A DNA stretch of 33,195 nucleotides from Alistipes sp. (GTDB lineage Bacteria; Bacteroidota; Bacteroidia; Bacteroidales; Rikenellaceae), in contig JAGBTZ010000016.1 in assembly GCA_017631055.1 (NCBI GenBank), positions 1 to 33,195 of the forward strand, written 5' to 3'. Position 1 is the stretch's first letter. Every line of letters begins with the position of its first letter. Below the pieces are notes generated by a model. That model was not told where the DNA came from, made no database searches, and was given only the letters and a program-made list of their open reading frames with translations. A program made the translations under genes and the position numbers. Below are positions 7,007-15,182 of the stretch, one piece after another.

Positions 7007-9610
7007 ATGAATATCAATTCACTAACAATCAAAGCACAAGAGGCGTTGCAGGGGGCTTACACCTCTGCCCGCGATAATGGTCAGCAGGCTGTCGAGCCAC
7101 TGCATCTTTTGAGCATACTTACTGCCGAAGACGATTCGCTTGCATCGTTCCTATTAGGGCGTGTCGGAGTCAATATCCGCACTCTGCGAAGCAACGTACA
7201 GAAGGCCATCGCTACCCTTCCCAAAATCTCGGGTGGCAATGGCGAGCAGTACTTCTCGCCCGACACCACGAAGGTTATCCAGCGAGCCGTGGACTTCACC
7301 AAGAAGTTCAATGACCGCTACGCTTCGGTCGAACATCTGCTGCTCGCCCTCATTGCCGAGCGGGGCGTGGCAGCCGACCTGCTGAAGGGCCAGGGCGCAA
7401 CCGAGAAGGAGTTGGTTGCAGCCATCCGCGAATTCCGCAAGGGTGCCACGGTCGACTCACAGACTGCAAATCAGGAGTTCGATGCATTGGGCAAGTATGC
7501 CATAAACCTCAACGAGCTCGCCCGCAGTGGCAAACTCGACCCCGTAATCGGTCGTGACGAGGAGATTCGCCGAGTACTGCAAATTCTTTCGCGCCGCACC
7601 AAAAACAACCCCATTTTGGTTGGCGAGGCGGGTGTCGGCAAGACTGCCATAGCTGAGGGCATAGCCCACAGAATTGTTGACGGGGATGTCCCCGAAAACC
7701 TCAAGTCGAAGATAATCTTTTCGCTCGATATGGGAGCACTCATCGCGGGTGCGAAGTATCAGGGCGAGTTCGAGGAGCGACTCAAGGCTGTAGTCAAGGA
7801 GGTTATTGCTGCCGAGGGCGAGATTTTGCTCTTCATTGACGAGATTCACACCCTGGTCGGTGCCGGCAAGTCGAGCGGAGCGATGGATGCCGCAAATATC
7901 CTCAAGCCCGCACTTGCGCGTGGCGATCTGCGCACCATAGGTGCCACCACCCTCGATGAGTTCCAGAAGTATTTCGAGCAAGACAAGGCTCTCGAGCGCC
8001 GCTTCCAGAAGGTTATGGTCGATGAGCCCTCGACCGAGGATTCGGTCTCAATTTTGAGAGGATTAAAGGAGCGTTACGAAACACACCATCGAGTGCGTAT
8101 CAAGGATGAGGCGATTATCGCAGCAGTTGAACTCTCGCACCGCTACATAACATCGCGTTTTTTGCCCGACAAGGCTATCGACCTTGTCGATGAGGCAGCA
8201 TCGCGCCTGAGGCTCGAAATGAACTCCGTACCCGAGGAGATTGACAACCTCGACCGCCGCATTCGTCAACTCGAAATTGAGCGCGAGGCCATACGCCGCG
8301 AGAATGACACGCAACGCATCGAATCGCTCTCGAAAGAGATTGACGAGTTGCGCTCGCACGAATCGGAACTGCGTGCCAAGTGGGAGGGCGAGCGTGACTT
8401 GTTGCGCAAAATCCAAGATAAGAAGAGCCTTATCGAGCAACTAAAGGTCGAGGCTCAACAGGCAGAACGCCAGGGTGATTATGGTCGTGTAGCCGAAATC
8501 CGCTACGGCAAAATTGTCGAGGCCGAAAAGCATATCGAGGCTCTGCAAGAGGAGTTTTCGCTCGCCTCGGCCGATGGCTCGATGATCAAGGAGGAGGTCA
8601 ATGCTCAGGATATTGCCGAGGTGGTGTCGCGTTGGACTGGTATCCCAGTGCAACGTATGCTCGCCTCCGAGCGCGAAAAGTTGCTCAATATGGAGGCCGA
8701 ACTCCACCACCGAGTGGTAGGTCAGCACGAGGCTATCGCAGCCATTTCGGATGCTGTACGCCGTTCACGCGCAGGTCTGAACGACTCTCGTCGCCCCATC
8801 GGCTCGTTCATCTTTCTCGGTACTACGGGTGTCGGTAAGACCGAATTGGCGAAGGCTCTGGCAGAGTTCCTCTTCAACGATGACAACATGCTGACACGAA
8901 TAGATATGTCGGAGTATCAGGAGCGACACAGCGTTTCGCGCTTGGTCGGAGCACCTCCGGGATATGTGGGTTACGATGAGGGCGGACAACTCACCGAGGC
9001 GGTAAGGCGCAAGCCCTACTCAGTAGTACTTCTCGACGAGATTGAGAAGGCACACCCTGACGTCTTCAACATCCTGCTGCAGGTGCTCGATGATGGCCGT
9101 CTGACCGACAACAAGGGTCGCACCGTGGATTTCCGCAATACGATAATCATCATGACCTCGAATATGGGCTCACACCTCATTCAGGAGAACTTCTCAGCTG
9201 CATTCAATGGCGAGAGGCTCGACCCCGAGGTGGTGGAGCGCACAAGGCGCGAGGTGGTCGAGATGCTCAAGCAGCAACTCAAGCCCGAGTTCCTGAACCG
9301 TATAGACGAGATTGTGATGTTTGAGCCCCTCACACGCAAAGATATCGAGCAGATTGTCGATATTCAGATGGGGATTGTTGCCCGCATGCTTAGCGAAAAC
9401 GGCATACACCTCGAGTATGATACGGCAGCCCGCGAGTGGATTGCATCGGAGGGTTACGACCCGATGTTTGGAGCGCGACCGGTCAAACGAGTGGTCCAGC
9501 GCGAGGTTATAAACCTACTCTCGAAGCAGATTTTGGCCGGCAACATAGACCGCGAACACCCGATACGCATTAGTGCAAATGAGCAGGGACTCATATTCAG
9601 CAATAAATAA
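7007..9610 (+). CDS. clpB: Chaperone ClpB (disaggregase)
   Basis: From the ATG at 7007 the protein is 867 residues, the family's usual length, beginning [14 protein letters not shown]. ClpB is a hexameric AAA+ disaggregase that works with DnaK to rescue aggregated proteins in the cytosol. In order come the Clp N domain (1-145), AAA module 1 with Walker A GEAGVGKT (206-213) and FIDEIHT, the charged coiled-coil middle domain (about 400-530), and AAA module 2 with GTTGVGKT (605-612) and [12 protein letters not shown]. The [11 protein letters not shown]-terminus is intact. The open frame extends upstream to 6878, but the extra 43 residues are low-quality sequence from the intergenic hairpin region and are rejected. 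Confidence 0.96.
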   Translation: MNINSLTIKAQEALQGAYTSARDNGQQAVEPLHLLSILTAEDDSLASFLLGRVGVNIRTLRSNVQKAIATLPKISGGNGEQYFSPDTTKVIQRAVDFTKKFNDRYASVEHLLLALIAERGVAADLLKGQGATEKELVAAIREFRKGATVDSQTANQEFDALGKYAINLNELARSGKLDPVIGRDEEIRRVLQILSRRTKNNPILVGEAGVGKTAIAEGIAHRIVDGDVPENLKSKIIFSLDMGALIAGAKYQGEFEERLKAVVKEVIAAEGEILLFIDEIHTLVGAGKSSGAMDAANILKPALARGDLRTIGATTLDEFQKYFEQDKALERRFQKVMVDEPSTEDSVSILRGLKERYETHHRVRIKDEAIIAAVELSHRYITSRFLPDKAIDLVDEAASRLRLEMNSVPEEIDNLDRRIRQLEIEREAIRRENDTQRIESLSKEIDELRSHESELRAKWEGERDLLRKIQDKKSLIEQLKVEAQQAERQGDYGRVAEIRYGKIVEAEKHIEALQEEFSLASADGSMIKEEVNAQDIAEVVSRWTGIPVQRMLASEREKLLNMEAELHHRVVGQHEAIAAISDAVRRSRAGLNDSRRPIGSFIFLGTTGVGKTELAKALAEFLFNDDNMLTRIDMSEYQERHSVSRLVGAPPGYVGYDEGGQLTEAVRRKPYSVVLLDEIEKAHPDVFNILLQVLDDGRLTDNKGRTVDFRNTIIIMTSNMGSHLIQENFSAAFNGERLDPEVVERTRREVVEMLKQQLKPEFLNRIDEIVMFEPLTRKDIEQIVDIQMGIVARMLSENGIHLEYDTAAREWIASEGYDPMFGARPVKRVVQREVINLLSKQILAGNIDREHPIRISANEQGLIFSNK

Positions 9611-9722
9611 TTGCACTAAAGAGGGTATGATTTTTGGAGTAGATATGCGATTTAATGAAAAATTTATTAAATTTGTTGGTGTAACAAGTTGATTATTTAC
9701 AAACCTTATAAAAACTAAAAAG

Positions 9723-9887
9723 ATGAAAAAGTACAGATGCACAGTATGTGGTTGGGTATATGACCCCGCCATTGGTGATGCCGACTCGGGCATTGCTCCC
9801 AACACTCCATTTGAGGATATTCCCGATGAGTGGGTATGCCCCTTGTGTGGCGTAGGCAAAGAGGACTTCGAGCCTGTAGAGGAGTAG
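9723..9887 (+). CDS. Rubredoxin
   Basis: A 54-residue protein: [15 protein letters not shown] at the start, and [15 protein letters not shown] near the end. The four cysteines of the FeS4 site are at residues 6, 9, 39 and 42, in the classic CxxCG...CPxCG arrangement. Rubredoxins carry single electrons, often to rubrerythrin or other oxygen and peroxide reductases in anaerobes. The gene lies 112 bp after clpB and ends at a long hairpin terminator. A plausible partner, the rubrerythrin fusion at 12917-13471, lies nearby on the other strand. AAAAAG precedes the ATG. Confidence 0.95.
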   Translation: MKKYRCTVCGWVYDPAIGDADSGIAPNTPFEDIPDEWVCPLCGVGKEDFEPVEE

Positions 9888-9906
9888 TTATACTTTACCC
9901 TTATCA

Positions 9907-9949
9907 AGACAATCACCCCGAAAGAATAATTCTTTCGGGGTGATTGTCT
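9907..9949. terminator. Long hairpin terminator after rubredoxin
   Basis: A perfect 19-bp stem (9907-9925 with 9931-9949) closes the loop ATAAT. The downstream plus-strand tract (AATAATAATTTT) is only moderately T-rich. Confidence 0.8.
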
Positions 9950-9961
9950 AATAATAATTTT

Positions 9962-10147
9962 GTCATTCCGAGGGGTTGTTTCTTGTGCGGGTAGGGAGTA
10001 CGACACCGACTAAACAACCCCGAGAGAATCTTCCGCTTTTGAAATACCACGTTGGGGAATGTAGTTAAAATAAGGTAGATCTCCTCATATTTGCTTGGTC
10101 GCAAAGTTCAAATCCGACCCTCACAAGATGCAAATATTCGAGATGAC
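9962..10147. repeat. Palindromic intergenic element (MITE/REP-like candidate)
   Basis: The 186-bp segment is bounded by imperfect inverted ends (GTCATTCCGA on the left, TCGAGATGAC on the right). Inside are two hairpins: GGGGTTGTTT/AAACAACCCC (9972-9981 with 10012-10021), and ATATTTGC/GCAAATAT (10087-10094 with 10130-10137) with an inner GGTCG/CGACC (10097-10101 with 10115-10119). It ends 4 bp before the stop codon of the GIY-YIG gene. It is non-coding. That it is repeated elsewhere in the genome is my expectation, not something this window shows. Confidence 0.6.
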
Positions 10148-10151
10148 TTTT

Positions 10152-10445
10152 TTATTTTTCCGTTTCCCACAAATCTATCCACAGCGGATTCTCTTTGACT
10201 ATAAGTTTTTCCTTGTTTGCTCTTGATAATTTTTTAATTACTTTTTCACGCTGTATTGCATCTTGTATTGTCGGGCAATACTCTACATAAATCAATTTAT
10301 CAAGATTGTATCGAGATGTAAATCCTATATATTTTCTCTCTTTATGTTGTAACATTCGCCCATACAAATTGCTGGTCACGCCAACATACAACGTCGTATT
10401 ACTGCGATTTGTCACAATATACACACAAGGAGTCTTATCCATCAT
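10152..10445 (-). CDS. Small stand-alone GIY-YIG nuclease-domain protein
   Basis: The 97-residue protein is a single GIY-YIG domain: V8-Y9-I10 (GIY), Y20-V21-G22 (YIG), R30 and H34 in the following helix, and catalytic E67 in QREKVIKKL. All recognisable active-site positions are present. Such small UvrC-like proteins (YhbQ/UPF0213 relatives) are numerous in Bacteroidetes and mostly have no known role. The ORF starts 3 bp after the stop of the SGNH gene upstream and ends 4 bp from the palindromic element. It may start at either of two consecutive ATGs. It is more AT-rich than its neighbours, suggesting separate origin. Confidence 0.88.
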   Translation of the reverse strand: MMDKTPCVYIVTNRSNTTLYVGVTSNLYGRMLQHKERKYIGFTSRYNLDKLIYVEYCPTIQDAIQREKVIKKLSRANKEKLIVKENPLWIDLWETEK

Positions 10446-10448
10446 TTA

Positions 10449-11552
10449 TTACTTTATGCCATACTTACGCAATATCTTGGCAATTTTAGGCTGATAGGTC
10501 TTAATAATGCGATCGAAGCCAATATCGTTAGGGTGCGAAGTATCGATAGTGCTCTCGCAGTCATTACCTGTAGCATAAGGCTCCTCGAGGTAGTAGACAT
10601 CCTTATACTTCTTGGTCAGCATCTTCATCTTCTCGCGTGCAATGTCACACTTGCGGATAAACGCCTCACGTCTCTCCTGATCGTAGAATTCACTCTCGTG
10701 ATGGAAGGTGCGCAGCATAATGATAGGCTTGCCAGGATGAGCAGCAACCATAGCATCGATAAATGGCTCTACCCTCTCGGCAATCTGCTCGGCTGTCGGG
10801 TTGGCAAAGGCATCGCACACAAAGGCATCTGCCTCGACCTTGGTCATAAAGGGGATAAACTCGGGCTGCATCTTGCAGTTACCGCTGAAGCCAAAGTTCA
10901 CAAAGTCGATACCCAGGCTGCGGCTCATTCGAGCCGGATAGGCCATACCCGGGCGCGATGCCGAGGCTCCGTGCGTGATGCTCGAGCCATAGACCACAAC
11001 CTTATGTCGGAATGGCGAAGGAATAGCCTCGATGGTCGCATCCTTATCAACACCAATCTCGAGGCGGGTCAATTCACACCAATAAGGCAGATAGAGCATA
11101 AACTCCTTCTCGCCCTCAGGCAGATTCTTAATAAGCGACCTTGTACGGCAATTCTTCTCAGGGTCAGTAGACACTCGACCAACGCCACAGAAACGCCATT
11201 CGCCTCCATCCTTAATATACAAATCGAGTCCCCACTGGAAAATAGGAGTCATATTATCACCACATCTGCGCTTAACATTCTCCCAAGTAGCCGACACTTG
11301 CGAAGAGTTAGTACGGAATACGACATACATTCCTGACGAATAGCGAGAGTAACGGCGAATAGCCTCCTCCTTGAAGTTGTAGGGCTCGCAATCGAAGCGG
11401 AAATAGGGACTCTTCTCGGTGCGCATCGTGTGACCACATATATTCAGCGTGGTCGCATCGACAAATTTAAGATTTCCCTCGCCCTTCTCGGCAGCCGAAC
11501 TGCTCGCTACAAGGGCAACAATGGCAACAAGTGAAAGAAATAGTTTTTTCAT
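10449..11552 (-). CDS. Secreted SGNH/GDSL hydrolase, paralogue 1
   Basis: The 367-residue protein has a signal peptide (MKKLFLSLVAIVALVASSSA), an N-terminal beta-rich domain ending in the GxDLY motif (G108-Y112), and a C-terminal SGNH hydrolase domain. Catalytic features are YGSSITHG with S191 as nucleophile, GFSGN (Gly/Asn oxyanion region), CDAFANP (D247), and DTSHPND with D337 and H340. The architecture matches the GxDLY-plus-Lipase_GDSL_3 families, often annotated as putative sugar or sialate acetylesterases; the substrate is unknown. It is closely related throughout its length to the next gene upstream, 12 bp away, and the two are likely co-transcribed with the GIY-YIG gene. Confidence 0.9.
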   Translation of the reverse strand: MKKLFLSLVAIVALVASSSAAEKGEGNLKFVDATTLNICGHTMRTEKSPYFRFDCEPYNFKEEAIRRYSRYSSGMYVVFRTNSSQVSATWENVKRRCGDNMTPIFQWGLDLYIKDGGEWRFCGVGRVSTDPEKNCRTRSLIKNLPEGEKEFMLYLPYWCELTRLEIGVDKDATIEAIPSPFRHKVVVYGSSITHGASASRPGMAYPARMSRSLGIDFVNFGFSGNCKMQPEFIPFMTKVEADAFVCDAFANPTAEQIAERVEPFIDAMVAAHPGKPIIMLRTFHHESEFYDQERREAFIRKCDIAREKMKMLTKKYKDVYYLEEPYATGNDCESTIDTSHPNDIGFDRIIKTYQPKIAKILRKYGIK

Positions 11553-11564
11553 AATTTTATACTT

Positions 11565-12662
11565 TTATTTTATTCCGTACTTTCTGAATATCTTGGCAAT
11601 TTGGGGCTGGTAGGTCTTAATCACACGGTCGAAACCCAAATCGTTCAGGTGCGACTTATCGACCGAGCCCTCAAAATCGTCTCCATGCGGGAAGGGCTCG
11701 TCAAGGTAGTAGACGTCCTTATGGCGCTTTTTTATTTCTGCAATTTTACGGTTAATAACCGAGAGTTTGTGCACCAACTTTTCGCGCTGCACCATATCAA
11801 AGTATTCCAACTCATTATGCAACGGGCGAATAAAGATTATGGGCTTCCCGGGATGAGCCTTGACCAACTCATCCACGAAATAGTCGACTCTCTCCTCAAT
11901 CTCCTTTGCCGAAGGGTTGCCAAAGCAGTAGCAGAGCAGAGCATCACACTCAACCTTGCAGAGCAGAGGCACAATCTCGCGCTGCATCTTACCATTACCG
12001 CTAAATCCGACATTGATGAAGTCGATACCCAGATTACGGCTCATTCGTGCCGACCAGGTCAGACCCGGGCGCGAGGCCGAAGCTCCGTGGGTGATGCTGG
12101 TGCCATAGTTGAGCACCTTGTATTTATAAGGCGAAGGTATCGGCTCGATTACAGCATTCTTGTCTACACCGATTTCAAGGCTCTTCAACTCGCACCATAA
12201 AGGCAGATAGAGCATAAACTCCTTCTCGCCCTCGGCAAGATTTTTAACTATCGTCTTGGTACGCTTACTCTTTGTAGGGTCAGTCGACACTCGTCCCGAC
12301 TGGCAGAAGACCCAACGGCCATCATGCTTGATGTAGAGATCAAGACCAAGTTGGGTGATGGCGGTCATGTTATCGCCCGCACGGCGCGGAACATTCTCCC
12401 AGGTAGCCACAACTTGTGATGAGTTGGTGCGGAACATAACGTAAAGGCCTGTCGAGTAACGTGAGTAGCGCTCAATATAACTGTTATTGAGGTTGTAGGG
12501 CTCACAATCAAAGCGGAAGTAGGGACTCTTATCGGTGCGGAGTGTATGTCCGCAGATATTCAGAGCAGTCGCATCTACAAACTTCAGCGGTTGTTTCTCC
12601 TGCGCCACGACCGAAGTGCTCACCGCAAGGAGCAGAGCCACGAGTGATAAAAGGTGTTTCAT
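11565..12662 (-). CDS. Secreted SGNH/GDSL hydrolase, paralogue 2
   Basis: The 365-residue protein has a signal peptide (MKHLLSLVALLLAVSTSVVA) and the same two-domain layout as paralogue 1: GLDLY, then an SGNH hydrolase domain with YGTSITHG (S189), GFSGN and DKSHLND. Both copies end RKYGIK. Two positions differ from paralogue 1 and from what I recall of the family: the Asp of the D-x-x-x-N-P motif is Tyr245 (CYCFGNP), and HPN is HLN. The catalytic Ser, Asp and His remain, so activity is probable but specificity may have shifted. It is first in the tandem pair. No clear promoter is seen; a palindrome lies 36 bp upstream. Confidence 0.9.
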   Translation of the reverse strand: MKHLLSLVALLLAVSTSVVAQEKQPLKFVDATALNICGHTLRTDKSPYFRFDCEPYNLNNSYIERYSRYSTGLYVMFRTNSSQVVATWENVPRRAGDNMTAITQLGLDLYIKHDGRWVFCQSGRVSTDPTKSKRTKTIVKNLAEGEKEFMLYLPLWCELKSLEIGVDKNAVIEPIPSPYKYKVLNYGTSITHGASASRPGLTWSARMSRNLGIDFINVGFSGNGKMQREIVPLLCKVECDALLCYCFGNPSAKEIEERVDYFVDELVKAHPGKPIIFIRPLHNELEYFDMVQREKLVHKLSVINRKIAEIKKRHKDVYYLDEPFPHGDDFEGSVDKSHLNDLGFDRVIKTYQPQIAKIFRKYGIK

Positions 12663-12697
12663 AGTTTTAGTTGGTTGATTTTAGTAGGATATTTAGC

Positions 12698-12768
12698 GAG
12701 ATTAAGGAAATTAAGGAGATTAAAGAGAAGAGAGTTTATCGCTCAAACTCCTTAATCTCCTTAATCTC
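12698..12768. repeat. Inverted repeat built from GATTAAGGA-type units
   Basis: The 21-base left arm (12698-12718) and right arm (12748-12768) are complementary at 20 of 21 positions. Each arm is itself a tandem of about ten bases resembling GAGATTAAGG. The loop is 29 bases. It lies between the rubrerythrin and SGNH genes, both on the minus strand. No T tract follows, so termination is uncertain. Confidence 0.7.
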
Positions 12769-12798
12769 CCAGTACTATTAGAGTCCAATCGCATATCT

Positions 12799-12920
12799 GT
12801 AATGCGTATAAGAGAAGGGATTTTTAGGCAGACGATGGTCGAGAAACCGCAGTTTACTCTGCGTAAATGAGGATTTCGAGAACAAGTCTAACGCCAAAAT
12901 CACCCTCTTTGACGCATTAC
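12799..12920. repeat. Long imperfect palindrome overlapping the rubrerythrin 3' end
   Basis: Perfect 9-bp ends GTAATGCGT (12799-12807) and ACGCATTAC (12912-12920) bound 122 bp. The outer 35 bases of each arm match at about 23 positions without gaps, and a CGCAG/CTGCG hairpin (12848-12852 with 12859-12863) sits at the centre. The right end includes the last codon and stop of rubrerythrin. It may be a decayed mobile element or a structured 3' UTR. Confidence 0.5.
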
Positions 12921-13471
12921 TTACCGAAGAAGCGGTGATACAATCCCTCGAAGCCCTTACCATGACGAGCCTCATCCTTCGCCATCTCGTGAACAGTATC
13001 GTGAACTGCATCGAGGTTCTGCTCCTTGGCGATGCGAGCCAAGTGCATCTTACCATCGCACGCACCGTGCTCGGCATTCATACGCTTGTAGAGATTGGTC
13101 TTGGTATCCCATACAACCTCGCCGATAAGCTCTGCGAACTTTGCAGCATGCTCTGCCTCCTCCCAAGCGTAACGCTTGAAAGCCTCAGCAATCTCGGGAT
13201 AACCCTCGCGGTCAGCCTGACGGCTCATTGCAAGATACATACCCACCTCGGTACACTCACCCATAAAGTGGTCCTGCAGACCCTGCCAAAGCTCCTCATT
13301 CGAGCCCTTGCCATCACCCAGCTGGTGCTCGGTAACGAAATCGAGCTTGCCACCATCCTCGACAACCTCTACAAACTTATCTGCGCCAACCTTGCACAAC
13401 GGGCACTTCTCGGGTGCCTCTGATCCCTCGTGAATGTAACCACATACGGTACAACGAAACTTCTTTGCCAT
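12917..13471 (-). CDS. Rubrerythrin with N-terminal rubredoxin domain (reverse rubrerythrin)
   Basis: The 184-residue protein has a rubredoxin-type domain first (C7, C10, C23, C26 in [10 protein letters not shown] and CPLCKVG) and a ferritin-like di-iron domain second, with the ligand-type motifs E73-region [21 protein letters not shown] and DEARHGKGF. Classical rubrerythrin has the opposite order. Such enzymes reduce hydrogen peroxide and oxygen in anaerobes, taking electrons from NAD(P)H via rubredoxin-type partners. A TATCTTTG element lies about 87 bp before the start, giving a leader near 80 bases. It is probably part of the oxidative-stress response; OxyR is encoded in the same window, but I see no recognisable OxyR site here. 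Confidence 0.93.
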   Translation of the reverse strand: MAKKFRCTVCGYIHEGSEAPEKCPLCKVGADKFVEVVEDGGKLDFVTEHQLGDGKGSNEELWQGLQDHFMGECTEVGMYLAMSRQADREGYPEIAEAFKRYAWEEAEHAAKFAELIGEVVWDTKTNLYKRMNAEHGACDGKMHLARIAKEQNLDAVHDTVHEMAKDEARHGKGFEGLYHRFFGK

Positions 13472-13557
13472 AATTTTCTTAGTTTTAAGTTATTTATAAT
13501 TGTTTTCTATCTCTCTTTATATTATAAGGTATTCGGGATTTCTCCTTAACCCGTAGG

Positions 13558-13565
13558 CAAAGATA
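13558..13565 (-). promoter_or_regulatory. -7 promoter element of rubrerythrin
   Basis: The minus strand reads TATCTTTG. No good TTTG lies 19-21 bases upstream (a TTTA at 13589-13592 is the nearest). Activation by a regulator would fit a weak -33. Confidence 0.55.
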
Positions 13566-13708
13566 ATAACTTTTAGCAGAAAACCCACTAAAAAGTCTAT
13601 TATATTTTCCGATAGGATTATAAGTTTTGCTGATACCCAGCACACAGAGAGCCACCGAGAAGTATCAAAGTGATGTTCTGTGGCAATCGAACAATTTGAA
13701 TTGAAGGG

Positions 13709-14071
13709 TTAAAGCGAGCGAATAAGTTCAAAATCGTTGTGTAGTTGCTCACGAAGTTCGTCAACAGATGCAAATCGCTTCTCATCGCGCACCTTACGCA
13801 GGAGAGTCACATTCAGCTCACGACCATAAAGATCGCCCTGAAAGTCGAAGATATGGGTCTCGAGCAGGCGGCATTTACCATCGACCGAAGGGCGCACTCC
13901 CACATTGGACATTGCCCGCCACTCCTTACCATCAATGCTGACACACGAAAGATAGACACCATTCTCGACATCCACACTACCTATATTCATATTAGCAGTG
14001 GGGAAGCCCATACGGCGTCCGAGTTTTGCTCCGTGAATTACCTCGCCTACGATTGTAACCATATCAGACAT
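13709..14071 (-). CDS. Riboflavin kinase domain protein (monofunctional, no FAD synthetase domain)
   Basis: The 120-residue protein matches only the C-terminal flavokinase domain of bifunctional RibF, which makes FMN from riboflavin and ATP. Motifs are GEVIHGAKLGRRMGFPTAN, with the PTAN Mg/ATP-binding site, then NVGVRPSV, the catalytic Glu region LETHIFDF, DLYG, and LRKVRDEKRF. It begins normally with MSDMVTIVGEV, so it is not an obvious truncation, but the 180-residue N-terminal adenylyltransferase half of RibF is absent and not found upstream. Its start overlaps the AI-2E transporter gene by 8 bases; it is the last gene of the ftsH operon. FAD synthesis must be encoded elsewhere. Confidence 0.9.
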   Translation of the reverse strand: MSDMVTIVGEVIHGAKLGRRMGFPTANMNIGSVDVENGVYLSCVSIDGKEWRAMSNVGVRPSVDGKCRLLETHIFDFQGDLYGRELNVTLLRKVRDEKRFASVDELREQLHNDFELIRSL

Positions 14072-15170
14072 TTTCGGTCAGCTTCTTGACCAACGAGAAT
14101 TGCGAGAAGAACTCCTTAGCGAAGACACGCAACACGGTATAGGCAGGAATTGCGAGCAACATACCGACAACACCCGCAGCCGAGCCGGCAATAAGAATAA
14201 CAAGGAATACCTCCAACGGATGAGCCTTCACACGCGAAGAGTAGAGAGTCGGCTGCAGCACAAAGTCATCCAGACCTTTGACTGTAAGCAGGGTCGCAAC
14301 AATCACCAGCATTGTCGCACCGACCGTATAACCACAAATCGGAGTGACGATACCGATAAAGAGCGAGGCGATACCACCCATCACGGGGCCGGCGTATGGG
14401 ATTACGTTCATAATACCCATAATCAGACCAATAAAGAATGCATCCTCGACCTTCATACCAAAGAGAATCATCACCACCGAGATTACTATCATAATTATCA
14501 CACTCTCGGCCAAAAGCCCCGAGAAGTAGCGCGACAAGAGCACCGTCACCTTATCGAGTGCACGAGCCACATTCTCCTGATAGCGCTCGGGAAATACCGC
14601 CTTGACCATTGCATAGAACAATCCATCCTCCTTGAGGAAGAAGAAGGTGATGAACGAAATCGAGAAGAAGGCGATGACGAACGACATACCGACATTCAGT
14701 ATCGAAGAGAAGGCGGTATTGATTGTATTGTAATCAATCACATCACGCAACGAGTTGGCGAGCACCTCCGTAAGCGAAAATTTCGTATCGGGCATCACAA
14801 AGAGTGTATGCAGATACTCCTGAGCGCGAGCGATAGGCTCCTCGATACTCTTGAGCACCGAGCGGAAATCGAGAGTCGAGAGTTCGTATATCTTATTCGC
14901 AACCAGCGGCACAAACAACGAGAAGGCGGCTGCAAAGACCACCCAGATAGCCAACAGAGTCACAAATGCAGCAAACCAACGAGGCAGATGGCGTTTTCCG
15001 ACCTTAATCCTCACGATTTGGCGCACAAGCGGTCGCCCCATAATGGCAAGCACTGCCGACACGAGGATATAGATAACCACCGAGCTGAAATACCAAATCA
15101 AAAAGAGAGCAAGGGCTGTCAGAACAATGCCCGCCACATATCTCCACATCGGTTTTCTGGTCGCATTCAT
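14064..15170 (-). CDS. AI-2E family transporter (PerM-like membrane protein)
   Basis: About 368 residues with the hydrophobicity pattern of the AI-2E/PerM family: an N-terminal pair of membrane helices (VAGIVLTALALFLIWYF; VVIYILVSAVLAIMG), another pair separated by a loop of about 70 residues, and C-terminal helices containing the typical NVIPYAGPVMGG and PLEVFLVI motifs. Members export varied solutes or act as sodium/proton antiporters; autoinducer-2 export has been shown for few. The substrate here is unknown. The ATG at 15170 is preferred; a TTG at 15179 would add three residues. It lies 12 bp after psd in an operon. Confidence 0.87.
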   Translation of the reverse strand: MNATRKPMWRYVAGIVLTALALFLIWYFSSVVIYILVSAVLAIMGRPLVRQIVRIKVGKRHLPRWFAAFVTLLAIWVVFAAAFSLFVPLVANKIYELSTLDFRSVLKSIEEPIARAQEYLHTLFVMPDTKFSLTEVLANSLRDVIDYNTINTAFSSILNVGMSFVIAFFSISFITFFFLKEDGLFYAMVKAVFPERYQENVARALDKVTVLLSRYFSGLLAESVIIMIVISVVMILFGMKVEDAFFIGLIMGIMNVIPYAGPVMGGIASLFIGIVTPICGYTVGATMLVIVATLLTVKGLDDFVLQPTLYSSRVKAHPLEVFLVILIAGSAAGVVGMLLAIPAYTVLRVFAKEFFSQFSLVKKLTENV

Positions 15171-15182
15171 ACTCTTCAAGCC

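Noticed and set aside
9950..10151. tRNA gene in the structured stretch after rubredoxin
   Set aside because: The hairpins do not form a cloverleaf, and no T-loop GTTCRA with an acceptor stem is arranged correctly.
12778..13077. A 99-codon minus-strand frame overlapping the rubrerythrin 3' end and the long palindrome
   Set aside because: Out of frame with rubrerythrin and ends inside repeat DNA; better explained by the palindrome.
13566..13708. Terminator or small RNA between the riboflavin kinase and rubrerythrin genes
   Set aside because: Only a weak CACAGA/TCTGTG pairing is visible, without a T tract; not convincing.
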